Source: Ilumatobacteraceae bacterium (GTDB lineage Bacteria; Actinomycetota; Acidimicrobiia; Acidimicrobiales; Ilumatobacteraceae). Taken from it: 64,000 bases of DNA. The translations under genes and the position numbers were made by a program. The DNA lies in assembly GCA_033344875.1 (NCBI GenBank), contig JAWPMO010000001.1, positions 1,885,595 through 1,949,594 on the forward strand, in the 5' to 3' direction. The notes beneath the pieces were generated by a model that was not told the DNA's origin, did not search any database, and saw nothing but the letters and a program-made list of their open reading frames with translations. Shown here piece after piece: positions 30,097 to 38,944 of this stretch. Every line of letters starts with the position of its first letter. Positions within the stretch are counted from its first letter, which is position 1.

Positions 30097-30102
30097 TACG
30101 GT
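30097..30102 (+). promoter_or_regulatory. -10 element of a leaderless promoter (GT2)
   Basis: TACGGT, 6-nt spacer, GTG at 30109. Confidence 0.6.
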
Positions 30103-30108
30103 TTCACG

Positions 30109-31146
30109 GTGGCCCTACCCACGATCAGCGTTGTCATTCCCTGTTACAACTACGCCCGGTTCCTGACGGCCGCAGTGGTATCCGTCGTTCATCAGCCCGG
30201 CGTCGAAGTCGAGGTAATCATCGTGGACGACTGCTCCACCGACGAGACGCCGGAGGTCGCCGCGGCCCTGGCTGCGGACTTTCCGTCGGTGCGAGTCGCC
30301 TCTCATTCGAGCAATCAGGGACTGATTCGAACGATCAATGACGGGATCACAGAGGCACAAGGAGATCTGCTCCTGGTGCTCTCGGCGGACGACTGTGTCG
30401 CCCCAGGAACGTTGTCTCGAGCGGCGCAGGCGTTCGAGTCGTACCCGCAGGTCGGCATGGTCTTCGGCCAGCGCGAAGAGTTCACCGATCCGTCGACCCT
30501 GCCGAACGAGGACCGGTACCTTGCACTGGCCGGGCCAGGACCAGCAGGCGATATCCACGTTCACCGCGGCGTCGACTGGGTGACGGAACGCTGCCGGCAA
30601 GGCATCAATCTGATCGCCTCACCCGAAGTACTCGTCCGGATGTCGGTACAACGGGCGATCGGTGGTTACGACCCCGAGTGTCGGCACACGAGCGACCTGA
30701 ACATGTGGTTACGAGCGGCGATGGCATCGGACGTGGCATACGTGGCCGGCCCTCCGTTCGCCTATTACCGCAAGCACGATCAGAACATGTCGGTCGTCGA
30801 GTTCGGCGATGCGTCCGTCAACCTGTCGGAGCGGTGGAAGGCCTTCGACCGAGCGATCGAAGGGAGCCAGGCGGCCGATGCGACCCGGGAGCGCTGGAGG
30901 CGCCTCTCTCGGCGGTCCCTGATGACGGAAGCGCGCCATGAGATCCGCCGGGCACAGGAACGCGATGCCGACGCGTCGGTGGTTGTCGGGCTGCGGTCCG
31001 CCGCTCGCGAGATCGGCGGAGCCGCGAGCAGAATCGGGGCGAGAACGACGGAAGCCGGACGAGCGCGCGCCGACCATCTCGGTCGGATCCGTCACCGATT
31101 GCGGTGGCGGCGATGGCTGGCGCGCTGGAAGTCCGTCGGGTTGTGA
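30109..31146 (+). CDS. Family 2 glycosyltransferase
   Basis: 345 residues from the leaderless GTG at 30109 (an upstream open frame is not used). ISVVIPCYNYARF, IIVDDCSTDET, SADDCVAPG (DxD region) and GGYDPECRHTSDLNMWLR mark a GT-A transferase. The C-terminal 60 residues are helical and Arg-rich, suggesting peripheral membrane attachment. Paralogous to the gene at 44255-45235. Confidence 0.9.
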   Translation: MALPTISVVIPCYNYARFLTAAVVSVVHQPGVEVEVIIVDDCSTDETPEVAAALAADFPSVRVASHSSNQGLIRTINDGITEAQGDLLLVLSADDCVAPGTLSRAAQAFESYPQVGMVFGQREEFTDPSTLPNEDRYLALAGPGPAGDIHVHRGVDWVTERCRQGINLIASPEVLVRMSVQRAIGGYDPECRHTSDLNMWLRAAMASDVAYVAGPPFAYYRKHDQNMSVVEFGDASVNLSERWKAFDRAIEGSQAADATRERWRRLSRRSLMTEARHEIRRAQERDADASVVVGLRSAAREIGGAASRIGARTTEAGRARADHLGRIRHRLRWRRWLARWKSVGL

Positions 31147-31219
31147 CCTCGTACCGATCGGGACGGCCAGGCACAGCGACGCGCCCGTACTCAGGCCGTC
31201 TGGCTCGTGGTCGATCGGG

Positions 31220-31225
31220 TAGGTT
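31220..31225 (+). promoter_or_regulatory. Candidate -10 for the FemAB-like gene
   Basis: TAGGTT 20 nt before the GTG; the short leader carries GAGGGA. Confidence 0.4.
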
Positions 31226-31245
31226 CGACCGGAAGTGAGGGAAAC

Positions 31246-32250
31246 GTGGACCACAAGCACTGGTACGAGGTGGCGCGGGCCGACCCGGCGGCGACGTTCT
31301 TCCAGACGCCCCTGTGGTCCGAGATCTCCTGCGATGTACTCGGAGCGACATCCGATTTCACCCGGTCCTTCGAGCTCGAATCTGGAGTGCGGGTGGTCGT
31401 CCCCCTCGTCGGGGTCGGACGACCGGGACCGATGCGGCATGTCATCTCGACAGCGACGGGCTGCTACGGGGGCTTGATCGCCGACGGGCCGGTCTCACCG
31501 GACGAGGCGACCCAGGTGTACCTGCGAGTAATGAGCCGATCGACGTTGTCGTTCCAGTTCCTGGAGTCGCCATTGCGTCAATACCGACTCGGGCCCGAGT
31601 TCACCGCTCACGCGACGGCACGGCCGGAGAGCGCCTGGCTGATCGATCTGGAGGACGGGTTCGACGCCGCCTACCAACGGATGCCGCGCCGGATCCGTGA
31701 GTACCACCGCAGCGGGATTCGCAAGGGTGTTTCGGTCTCCGAGAGCGACAGTCTGGCCGACTACCGGTCGGCCTTCGATGCGTATCAAGACGCGATCCTC
31801 CGTTGGGGTGAAAGTTTGGATTACGGGTACGGGTGGGAGGTCTTCGAGCGGATCCATGCCGCCGCCCGACTGCACCCCGATCTGATCAAGATGTGGATCG
31901 CTCGAGTCGACGGTGAGGTGGCCGGCGGTCGGCTGGTGTTCTACTGGAACCGTCACGCGGTGCTGTGGCACGGCACAGCCCGTCGGGAGTTCCTGAAATA
32001 CCGGGTCATCCCGATTGCCGACATCGAGGTGATGCGAGACGCCGCTGCACGCGGCTACTCGGTGTACGACCTCAACACCAGCGGCGATCAGCCTCAGGTC
32101 GTCGAGTACAAGCGACGCATGGGTGCGAGCGACACCCCACTCCAGATCTGGCGCCGTGAATCACCGGTGGTGCGTCTCGGTCGCGGTGGCAAGCGAGCGG
32201 GACGCGTCGTCGCCCGGAGCCTACGTTCGGTCGCTCGGAAGGCTCACTGA
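31246..32250 (+). CDS. FemAB/BioF2-like acyltransferase
   Basis: 334 residues from a GTG with GAGG 6 nt upstream. Two tandem GNAT-like halves: DPAATFFQTPLWSEI at the start, then RMPRRIREYHRSGIRKG, and the second half with MWIARVDGEVAGGRLVFYW and YDLNTSGDQPQVVEYKRRMG. This is the arrangement of FemAB-related enzymes that occur in exosortase-type polysaccharide loci and in cell-wall bridge formation. Likely acylates an amino sugar with an aminoacyl or acyl group; substrate unknown. Confidence 0.8.
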   Translation: MDHKHWYEVARADPAATFFQTPLWSEISCDVLGATSDFTRSFELESGVRVVVPLVGVGRPGPMRHVISTATGCYGGLIADGPVSPDEATQVYLRVMSRSTLSFQFLESPLRQYRLGPEFTAHATARPESAWLIDLEDGFDAAYQRMPRRIREYHRSGIRKGVSVSESDSLADYRSAFDAYQDAILRWGESLDYGYGWEVFERIHAAARLHPDLIKMWIARVDGEVAGGRLVFYWNRHAVLWHGTARREFLKYRVIPIADIEVMRDAAARGYSVYDLNTSGDQPQVVEYKRRMGASDTPLQIWRRESPVVRLGRGGKRAGRVVARSLRSVARKAH

Positions 32251-32308
32251 GCAGCGCGGGAGACCTGATCGACGAGACCGGTGCGGTCTGGGTGGTACTT
32301 GGCTCGCA

Positions 32309-32314
32309 TAGGCT
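32309..32314 (+). promoter_or_regulatory. -10 element of a leaderless promoter (GNAT)
   Basis: TAGGCT, 6-nt spacer, GTG at 32321. Confidence 0.6.
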
Positions 32315-32320
32315 GGGAGT

Positions 32321-32971
32321 GTGCGGCAAGTGATTTCGCGGAACGGTACCTGGCTCGTCAGGTGTTACCCGAGGTACCACTCGATCGAGGGCGGCGGCGT
32401 CGAGCTGTTCACACCTCAGGTCCGTCAGACCCGGACGGTGCAGCGATGTATCACCGACCCCGGCGCCCAGCGTTATCTCGGTTGGCAGCCGGAGTGGATC
32501 GCCGACCTGATGGGTCCTGACCCCCGGCGGGTGCGATACGACCCGCGCCCGCAGCCGTGGCTCGGCGAGTTCCTCATGTTCGGTGTGCGCCGCATGGGAT
32601 CAAGCGAGATCGTCGGTCATGCGTGGATGACGTTCGACGAAGACGGTGTGGCCGAGGGCAGTCTGGGACTGCGACCTGATCAGCGTCGGGCAGGATTGGC
32701 GATGTCGATTGGTGTGGCCGGGGCCGCCTTCCTTCATCGGCACCTCGGCTACGAAGTGGCCCAGTTCCACACAGAAGTGACGAACGTCGGCGTCCACAAA
32801 GTGTCGGAGCGTGCGGGCAGAGAACCGGATGATTCGACGTCGGTGCGTCATCTCCCCGACGGTCGTACGGTCGAATCGAACCTGTACCGCAGCGTCGAAC
32901 CGGATGTGACCTGCGTGTGTCGGCGGTGGCAACCTCGTCACACGTCTGGCGACGCCGCCGGGTCACAGTGA
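32321..32971 (+). CDS. GNAT-like acetyltransferase
   Basis: 216 residues. The central part (GEFLMFGVRRMGSSEIVGHAW followed by FDEDGVAEGSLGLRPDQRRAG) has the beta-strand pair and R-x-x-R/G-x-A loop of GNAT enzymes, although the AcCoA loop is imperfect. The N-terminal 70 residues are not recognised. Placement between acyl- and glycosyltransferases suggests sugar modification. Confidence 0.6.
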   Translation: MRQVISRNGTWLVRCYPRYHSIEGGGVELFTPQVRQTRTVQRCITDPGAQRYLGWQPEWIADLMGPDPRRVRYDPRPQPWLGEFLMFGVRRMGSSEIVGHAWMTFDEDGVAEGSLGLRPDQRRAGLAMSIGVAGAAFLHRHLGYEVAQFHTEVTNVGVHKVSERAGREPDDSTSVRHLPDGRTVESNLYRSVEPDVTCVCRRWQPRHTSGDAAGSQ

Positions 32972-33016
32972 TCGATGTTCCCGAGCGGTCGTCGGCGGAC
33001 GGCGGAGCCAGCAAAA

Positions 33017-33022
33017 TAACGT
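33017..33022 (+). promoter_or_regulatory. Candidate -10 for the GT2 gene at 33048
   Basis: TAACGT 25 nt before the ATG; no strong ribosome-binding site intervenes. Confidence 0.4.
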
Positions 33023-33047
33023 CGGCCATCCCGCCCCGAGACACCTG

Positions 33048-34049
33048 ATGAGCAGCATCGAGCCGGCGATCAGCGTCGTCGTTCCGACCTTCAATCGGTG
33101 TGAGCGGCTCCACCGAGTGCTGACGTCATTGGCGAATCAGGAGGTCGCAGCCGACTACGAGGTGATCGTGGTGTCCGACGGATCGACGGATGGCACCGAC
33201 GAATACCTCCGCAGTGAGCAGCTGCCACTACCCGTCGTTGCGGTGACGCAGGAGAACCAGGGGCCGGCAGCGACACGAAACCACGGCGTCCAACGTGCCC
33301 GAGGGCGCCTCATCCTCTTTCTCGACGACGACGTGGTGGCCGACCCCGGCCTGCTACAGGCCCACCTGGATGCCCACGCGCGCTTTGACGGTGGTGTGGT
33401 CGTCATCGGGCCGATGCTCGACCCTCCCGACCACGCAATGACCTCATGGGTGGTCTGGGAACAGCGGATGTTGGCGAAGCAGTACCAGGCGATGGAGAAG
33501 GGCAAGTACGCGGCGACGGCACGGCAGTTCTACACCGGGAACGCATCGCTGCTGCGGGCTGACTTCGATGCAGCGGGCGGTTTCGACAGCCGATTCCGGC
33601 GGGCCGAGGACGTCGAGCTCGCGTTTCGGCTCGACGACAACGGACTGGCATTCCGGTACGAGCCGCGCGCCGTCGGTCTGCACTATGCCGAACGTTCCCA
33701 CGAGGCGTGGATCGACACCGCTCGCGTGTACGGACACAACGATGTCGTCTTCGCCCGCGATCTCGGGCACCGATTCATCTACGGGGTGATCAGGGAGAGC
33801 TACAGCGCCCACCACTTCACCTTGCGTGTGCTCACTCAGCTGGCCTTGGCGAGTGGACCGATCGATTGCTTCGTGACCCGCCGACTGGCGGCGCTCGTGG
33901 AGGCATACCCAGAAGGCCGCCGCCGGAAGATCATGGGTTATGTGTTGAGTGCGCAGTATTGCCTGGAGTACCACCGGGGCGTCACCGAGGAACTGGGCTC
34001 GGTTCGGGACTTTCGTCGCCTCGTGATCTTCCGCAGATCCCCGTCCTGA
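33048..34049 (+). CDS. Family 2 glycosyltransferase
   Basis: 333 residues. ISVVVPTFNRCERL, VVSDGSTDGTDEYL, LFLDDDVVADPGLL (DxD) and the acceptor segment FDSRFRRAEDVELAFRLDD are all canonical. The C-terminal 90 residues are helical, as in transferases that dock at the membrane. Convergent with the GT4 gene that follows, 3 bp apart. Confidence 0.92.
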   Translation: MSSIEPAISVVVPTFNRCERLHRVLTSLANQEVAADYEVIVVSDGSTDGTDEYLRSEQLPLPVVAVTQENQGPAATRNHGVQRARGRLILFLDDDVVADPGLLQAHLDAHARFDGGVVVIGPMLDPPDHAMTSWVVWEQRMLAKQYQAMEKGKYAATARQFYTGNASLLRADFDAAGGFDSRFRRAEDVELAFRLDDNGLAFRYEPRAVGLHYAERSHEAWIDTARVYGHNDVVFARDLGHRFIYGVIRESYSAHHFTLRVLTQLALASGPIDCFVTRRLAALVEAYPEGRRRKIMGYVLSAQYCLEYHRGVTEELGSVRDFRRLVIFRRSPS

Positions 34050-34052
34050 ACC

Positions 34053-35135
34053 TCAGCCCGTCCGGGCGGTCACACTCTCGCGAACGATCGCGATCAGTTC
34101 GTCGGCGTTCCGACGTGCATCGTAGCGCTCGGTGGCCCGCTGCCGCGCGGCGACGCTCATCCGGCGTTGGAGCGATTCGTCGTCGACCAAGCGTGTGAGC
34201 GCTGCTGCGAGGGCGTCGACGTCGCCCACCGGGATCGTGAATCCGGTCTCGTCGTCGCTCACGATGTCTTCCAGGCCGCCGATTCGGGAAGCCACCACGG
34301 GGAGGCCGGTGCTGGCTGCCTCCAGAGCCGCTATGCCGAATGTCTCGGCACGACTCGGCAAGGCGAACACGCAGGCACTCCGGAACAACTCGATCAGTCG
34401 TACATCGTTGGGGCCGAGGTCGTCCACCACGTGGACCCCGTCCATCGACGGCACCGCCGACTTGGTGACCACCCACAGATCACAGCGGTCGGCGATGGTG
34501 CGGTAGGCCTCCAGCAACAGATCACCGCCCTTGCGTTCGAACTCGCCGCCGACGAACAGGATTCTCGGTCGACCGTGCGGCCGGCGATCCGGAGACGGAC
34601 TCCATGTCTCCGTGTCGACCCCAGGCGGGACGATCGAGACGAGGTCGGGGTCGACGCCATAGTCGTCGATGATCGAACTGGCAGCCCACGAACTCCAGCC
34701 GACACATCGTGCAGCTCCGGCGAAGACCTGGGTGTTGACCCGGTGCTTCCACCAGCGCATCGGACCGGGCCGGTCGGGCTCGTGGCCGTAGCCGACGGCC
34801 ATCTGGTCGTACTGCACCGGCGTCACGTCCGTGATCACGATGTAGGGGCGCGACCTCGCCTCTCGCCCCCCGAGCGCGGCCGGGACTTGGGTGTTGAACA
34901 CGTTGATGTCTGCATCGGCCGAACGCAGTCCGCTGCGGATCTCGCGTCGAGCATCGACCGACGGTTGGAATCGACCGAACGGCCGGCTTCCGGCGCGGTC
35001 CGCCCCGTAAGTCACCGGGATCCAGGTCGCATCGAGGCCGGTTCGGCCGTCAACGGCCTGCCGGAGATTCTCGGCGTAGGTGCGGTGGCCGACGTGTTGC
35101 TCGAGCGCGAAGGCAACGCTGAGAACGTCACGCAT
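34053..35135 (-). CDS. Family 4 glycosyltransferase
   Basis: 360 residues from the ATG at 35135; the open frame continues 81 codons further but that part is not protein-like. VAFALEQHVGHRTYAENLRQ opens the N-domain, SIVPPGVDTETW is the hinge, ILFVGGEFERKGGDLLLEAY follows, and LEAASTGLPVVASRIGGLED closes the donor site. Paralogue of the gene at 25777-26910. The start overlaps the end of an 18-codon upstream ORF. Confidence 0.9.
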   Translation of the reverse strand: MRDVLSVAFALEQHVGHRTYAENLRQAVDGRTGLDATWIPVTYGADRAGSRPFGRFQPSVDARREIRSGLRSADADINVFNTQVPAALGGREARSRPYIVITDVTPVQYDQMAVGYGHEPDRPGPMRWWKHRVNTQVFAGAARCVGWSSWAASSIIDDYGVDPDLVSIVPPGVDTETWSPSPDRRPHGRPRILFVGGEFERKGGDLLLEAYRTIADRCDLWVVTKSAVPSMDGVHVVDDLGPNDVRLIELFRSACVFALPSRAETFGIAALEAASTGLPVVASRIGGLEDIVSDDETGFTIPVGDVDALAAALTRLVDDESLQRRMSVAARQRATERYDARRNADELIAIVRESVTARTG

Positions 35136-35184
35136 CGGGGGCTCGGCCCCTCGTACCGTCGTCTGAGCCCACCGCCGTCCGCAT
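35128..35184 (-). CDS. Candidate leaderless upstream ORF, 18 aa
   Basis: ATG at 35184, exactly 6 nt after TAACGT. The 18-residue peptide (MRTAVGSDDGTRGRAPDA) ends at a TGA 8 bp inside the start region of the GT4 gene, so terminating ribosomes are placed on the next ATG. No SD with good spacing serves the GT4 gene itself. Confidence 0.4.
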   Translation of the reverse strand: MRTAVGSDDGTRGRAPDA

Positions 35185-35190
35185 GCTGCC

Positions 35191-35196
35191 ACGTTA
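35191..35196 (-). promoter_or_regulatory. -10 element, minus strand
   Basis: TAACGT, 6-nt spacer, ATG of the upstream ORF. Confidence 0.5.
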
Positions 35197-35252
35197 ACGG
35201 TCGAGATCGACTCACCGACGCCAGACCCGTGCCGGTCGCCGCGTCGTCCTGC

Positions 35253-35258
35253 TACCGT
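35253..35258 (+). promoter_or_regulatory. -10 element upstream of the GT2 gene
   Basis: TACCGT. Transcription would begin near 35265-35266, where the glycosyltransferase frame offers ATC and no ATG, GTG or TTG. Confidence 0.45.
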
Positions 35259-35292
35259 TCCGACTATCGAAGCACAGCCGGAGATCGACCTC

Positions 35293-36192
35293 TTGGTCTG
35301 TACGAAGGATCGTCCCACCGACTTGGCGATGATGATCCCCACCGTCGCCGCCCAGCAGGGTCCGAGATTTCGGTGCATCGTGGTCGATCAGAGTGGCGAT
35401 CGAACCGCCAACCGAGTGCTGTTCGCGACGCTGGACGACGACCGGTTCGTCGTGATCGACGACGACCGCGTCGGCAAGAGCCGAGCGCTCAACACCGGCC
35501 TCCGGGCCACGACCGCTCCGATCGTGGCCTTCACCGACGACGACTGTGAACTTCCCGCGGGTTGGCTCGCCAGGGCGGTCGCGGCGCTCGACGGTGACGT
35601 CGGCTTGGCGTTCGGGAACGTCGAGGCGGCAGGTCACGACCCGAGCGAGTACTTCATCCCGACGCTCGAGTTCGACACGGACGAAACCATTGAACCTGGC
35701 CAGATCCTGGTTCCTACCCTGCTCGGCATGGGTGCGAGCATGGTGGTCGAGCGATCGGTGGTCGAGCGAATCGGCGGGTTCGACGAGATGCTCGGACCGG
35801 GCGGGGTGTTTTATACGGGCGAGGATTGCGAGTTCGCGTATCGAGCACTCCGATCAGGGGTCGCGGTCCGACGTGTTCCCTCGTGGAAGCTGATCCACCA
35901 TGGCAGGCGCACGCTCGACGACGACGTCGCTCGACGGCTGGTCGTCAACAGCTTCTTCGCCATCGGTGTCGGGTACGGGAAGCATGTTCGCCACGGTGAT
36001 TGGCGTGCGGCCGCGATCAGCGTGGTGATGATTGCCCGCAACGTGGCGGAGATGACAACTCGGCTGATCCGTGGTCGCAGGCCGCTCCACATCCGGCGGT
36101 TCCTCGCCTTCGTCCGCGGCGTGGGGACCGGGCTACGCGCGGGCCTCGAGGTGCCCGAGATCGCGGCGCATCAGCGCGAATCGGAGACGTGA
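35293..36192 (+). CDS. Family 2 glycosyltransferase with an unclear start
   Basis: At least 299 residues. VCTKDRPTDLAMMIPTV, VVDQSGDRTANRV, TDDDCELPAG (DxD) and GPGGVFYTGEDCEFAYRAL identify the fold. The only standard start, TTG at 35293, falls inside the first beta-strand: the frame continues upstream as I-E-A-Q-P-E-I-D-L-L before VCTKDRP, which looks like the natural N-terminus. A -10 element 7 nt before the in-frame ATC at 35266 suggests initiation there. Homologous in layout to the gene at 29142-30053. Confidence 0.85.
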   Translation: MVCTKDRPTDLAMMIPTVAAQQGPRFRCIVVDQSGDRTANRVLFATLDDDRFVVIDDDRVGKSRALNTGLRATTAPIVAFTDDDCELPAGWLARAVAALDGDVGLAFGNVEAAGHDPSEYFIPTLEFDTDETIEPGQILVPTLLGMGASMVVERSVVERIGGFDEMLGPGGVFYTGEDCEFAYRALRSGVAVRRVPSWKLIHHGRRTLDDDVARRLVVNSFFAIGVGYGKHVRHGDWRAAAISVVMIARNVAEMTTRLIRGRRPLHIRRFLAFVRGVGTGLRAGLEVPEIAAHQRESET

Positions 36193-36202
36193 GAAGCGCC
36201 GT

Positions 36203-36904
36203 TCACGCCCAGACTCGTTCGACCGGCTCGTGCCCACCCAGCGCAAGCGCGTGCGACCTCACCGAGTCCAGCCATGCGTCGGACACCTGGCTGGCGAAGG
36301 TCTGGGAGAGTTCCAGTTTGGCATCGAGGTCGATCACCTCATCGACAGGTGCCAACTGCGACAGGACGTCGTCGGGAACGGTGTGCTCAGGCGTGCCCGC
36401 TGCTGCGTACGGCAGGTCTTCGTAGAACGCCACAGGTAGCCCCGCCCGGCGGTGCTCGAGTCCGATGTCTCGCAGTATGACGTGGTCCGGATGCGGGTTC
36501 TCGCCGCACGCGATCGGGAAATAGATGTTCGTGGCCGCCTTCATGTGGTGCGAGAGCCGTCGCCTGATCGCCGGGAGCATTCGGTGCCCCATGTACACGG
36601 GTTTGCCCGTCATGAGGAACTTGCGTATCTGATCGCGGCGGCCGCCTCGATCGGCGCAATCCCAGAAGTCGAGGAACCTCGCTTCGAAGCCCAGCAGTTC
36701 GCTGGCCGTCATCGCCTCTCGCCGACGGATCTTGGGCACATGACGTGACCCGGCCTCGGCCGCGGGTGCATCGGGGTTCGTCCACGTCGACAGCGGAAAG
36801 ACGTAGACGACTCGGGCGTCGAGGTTCCGCGCCTGCCACGCCAACAGCCGACCGCCCATCGACAGGACGCAGTCGTCGATGTGTGGTGCGACGACGACAT
36901 GCAT
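36203..36904 (-). CDS. PIG-L family deacetylase
   Basis: 233 residues from the ATG at 36904. The metal motif is the variant PHIDDCVLSMGG (His, Asp, Asp) and the second site is ENPHPDHVILRDIG. The family N-deacetylates GlcNAc-containing substrates; within this locus it could free an amino group for the FemAB- or GNAT-type acyltransferases nearby. A TACGGT element lies 8 nt before the start. Confidence 0.88.
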   Translation of the reverse strand: MHVVVAPHIDDCVLSMGGRLLAWQARNLDARVVYVFPLSTWTNPDAPAAEAGSRHVPKIRRREAMTASELLGFEARFLDFWDCADRGGRRDQIRKFLMTGKPVYMGHRMLPAIRRRLSHHMKAATNIYFPIACGENPHPDHVILRDIGLEHRRAGLPVAFYEDLPYAAAGTPEHTVPDDVLSQLAPVDEVIDLDAKLELSQTFASQVSDAWLDSVRSHALALGGHEPVERVWA

Positions 36905-36912
36905 GGCAGCGC

Positions 36913-36918
36913 ACCGTA
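36913..36918 (-). promoter_or_regulatory. -10 element of a near-leaderless promoter (PIG-L)
   Basis: TACGGT on the minus strand, 8-nt spacer, ATG at 36904. Confidence 0.5.
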
Positions 36919-36953
36919 TCAGGAGCGAAGATCGTGGCGTCTGGACGGCGGGG

Positions 36954-38147
36954 TCAGTTGGTGGGTCGAGTCGTAACCGGTTCACCGTCGGCCCGATGAG
37001 CCGCGGGAACATAGGGATGGTGCACCTTGCGGCGGTTGATCGGCGCCTCGAAGAGTCGCCACGAGGCGGTCGATGCGAGGACCGTCACCATGGTCACCGC
37101 GACGAAGAGGACCACCCCGTACTCGGGCACCGAGACCCCCACCTTGTCGCCCGCCGTTCGAGCCGACTGTTCGATGAACGGATGGAGGAGATACATCCCG
37201 TAGCTGACGACCCCGATGTGTGTCATCGGGGTCGATTCCAGGAACCTCCCGATCGGACCTGGGACACCTCGACACGCGGCGTGGACTACGACGATGCAGA
37301 TCAAGGGGATGGACATCCTGGTGACGCCGGCGATGGTGTCGGCATCGTTGAAGGCTGCGATCCGATTGACGGCGAGCAACGCGACGCCGGCGATGCCGCA
37401 CCAGCGGACGAACAGCGACGCGCCGTGCTCCGAGCGCCACGCCCAGGCCAACGCCGCCCCGAGGCCGAGAGCATCGAACGTCGACGGGGTGATGATGTCG
37501 ATACCGGGCCGCCACATGTCCGTCGCCGTGACGAGCACGCCACGTGTGACCGGGCCCACGGCGACCATCGCGCCGATCACCCAGGGGAGTGCCCTGCGGG
37601 GCACGAGCAGGATCACGAGCGGCCAGAACAGGTAGAACTGTTCCTCGACCGCGAGCGACCAGGCGTGGGTGGCGACGTTCCACTGCTCGTCGAAAGCGAT
37701 GTACCAGTTCGACGTGTAGGTGAGGTACCACCAGAAGCCGGCCCGCACCCCGTCGAAGTTCAAGAGCGCAGCGACGAAGATCGTTGCGTAGTAGATCGGG
37801 AAGATCCTGAGGAATCTCCGGATGTAGAACGCTCGCAACACGGTGCCGGTCGACGTGTCCGTCGATGCGGCCGACCCTCGGGCGTCGAGCAGGATGCCGG
37901 TGATCAGGAACCCGCTGATCGCGAAGAACAAGGTGACGCCTTCCTCGCCCCACACGACCCAAGGCCGGTGGTAGACGTCGACGGTGTGCGTGGCGATGAC
38001 GGCCAACACAGCGATTGCCCGCAACCCGTTGAGTTGGCCGAAGTATCGCTGGTCCAAGTAGCCTCCCGCTGCTGTGTCGGCCACCCTATCGAAGCCGGAC
38101 GGACGTACCGGGCGAGGTGGTTCGGTGGCCGGTGGTCGCGCGGTCAC
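36954..38147 (-). CDS. Acyltransferase-3 family O-acyltransferase (OafA-like)
   Basis: 397-residue integral membrane protein with about ten helices. LNGLRAIAVLAVIATHT at the start of the domain and GVTLFFAISGFLITGILL are diagnostic. These enzymes transfer acetyl or other acyl groups to sugars during export. The GTG at 38147 overlaps the stop of the upstream glycosyltransferase (GTGA). The C-terminal tail is short and there is no SGNH fusion. Confidence 0.9.
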   Translation of the reverse strand: MTARPPATEPPRPVRPSGFDRVADTAAGGYLDQRYFGQLNGLRAIAVLAVIATHTVDVYHRPWVVWGEEGVTLFFAISGFLITGILLDARGSAASTDTSTGTVLRAFYIRRFLRIFPIYYATIFVAALLNFDGVRAGFWWYLTYTSNWYIAFDEQWNVATHAWSLAVEEQFYLFWPLVILLVPRRALPWVIGAMVAVGPVTRGVLVTATDMWRPGIDIITPSTFDALGLGAALAWAWRSEHGASLFVRWCGIAGVALLAVNRIAAFNDADTIAGVTRMSIPLICIVVVHAACRGVPGPIGRFLESTPMTHIGVVSYGMYLLHPFIEQSARTAGDKVGVSVPEYGVVLFVAVTMVTVLASTASWRLFEAPINRRKVHHPYVPAAHRADGEPVTTRPTN

Positions 38148-38854
38148 CGCCCGAGGCGGCGACGTATCCGGTGCAGAAGACCTGAAGACATCGACGGGAG
38201 CGGATTCAGCGGGTCGTCGAGGTGCCGTTCGTCACCGAGGTGGTAGTACACACCGGGAACGAGGAACCATCGCTTGAGACCGTGCTCGAGGTACGCGGCG
38301 TTCACCGCGCCTTCGGTCGACAGGTGCTCGTACGGCCCGATGTCTCGCCAATTGCTCACGCGCAGCAGGTGAGGGCTGAACGAGTACCCGCTCCAGGGGT
38401 CGCTCTCCTCGTACTGCACGAAGGCGGCACCTCCGTGGTGGACGGGAGGCTGGAACACCCGCGCTCGATCCAGGTGGGTCTGGATCGAACCTGTCTGGCG
38501 TGCCCAGATGCCACTCGCGTCCGGAGTTGCCTCCAGCGCTGCGTGCAGGTGTGGGATGAACTCGACGGGATCGAAGGCCCAGTCGTCCTCGCAGTGGAAG
38601 ACGTACGGGGTCTCGACCAGCGAGTAGAGCTTGTCGATCGAGCGGTGCTGACCGATCGGGGATTCGGAGGTGAGCAGGACGACGTCGTCGATCTCCTGAC
38701 GCACGACCTCGTCGGTCGCGGCGTCGCCTCGGTCGTTCGTCACGAGTACCTGGTCGAAGAACTTGCCGTTGTACGGCAGGAGCGATCGGAGCGTCTCGCG
38801 CAGCAGATCGGGGCGCCCACCGGAGGTGATGCACAGGGAGACACCGAGGCTCAT
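38144..38854 (-). CDS. Glycosyltransferase-like protein (GT-A)
   Basis: 236 residues. VSLCITSGGRPDLLRETLRSL at the N-terminus and HCEDDWAFDPVEFI (EDD in place of DxD) place it near family 2. Later segments such as DPWSGYSFSPHLLR and STEGAVNAAYLEHGLKRWFLVPGVYYHLGD resemble small sugar transferases of variable loci. Coupled to the downstream O-acyltransferase. Confidence 0.75.
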   Translation of the reverse strand: MSLGVSLCITSGGRPDLLRETLRSLLPYNGKFFDQVLVTNDRGDAATDEVVRQEIDDVVLLTSESPIGQHRSIDKLYSLVETPYVFHCEDDWAFDPVEFIPHLHAALEATPDASGIWARQTGSIQTHLDRARVFQPPVHHGGAAFVQYEESDPWSGYSFSPHLLRVSNWRDIGPYEHLSTEGAVNAAYLEHGLKRWFLVPGVYYHLGDERHLDDPLNPLPSMSSGLLHRIRRRLGR

Positions 38855-38937
38855 ACCGACCCCAGTTCTGCATGGCGTCGGTCACCGGCGCGGAGCACGC
38901 GAGTCCTCAACGGACGGCATTCGCACTCGCTGACCAT
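38851..38937 (-). CDS. Candidate leaderless upstream ORF, 28 aa
   Basis: ATG at 38937, 7 nt after TAGTGT. It encodes a 28-residue Arg/Cys/Glu-containing peptide (MVSECECRPLRTRVLRAGDR onward) and ends at a TGA overlapping the glycosyltransferase ATG (ATGA). No SD precedes that ATG. Confidence 0.38.
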   Translation of the reverse strand: MVSECECRPLRTRVLRAGDRRHAELGSV

Positions 38938-38944
38938 GTTGCCG

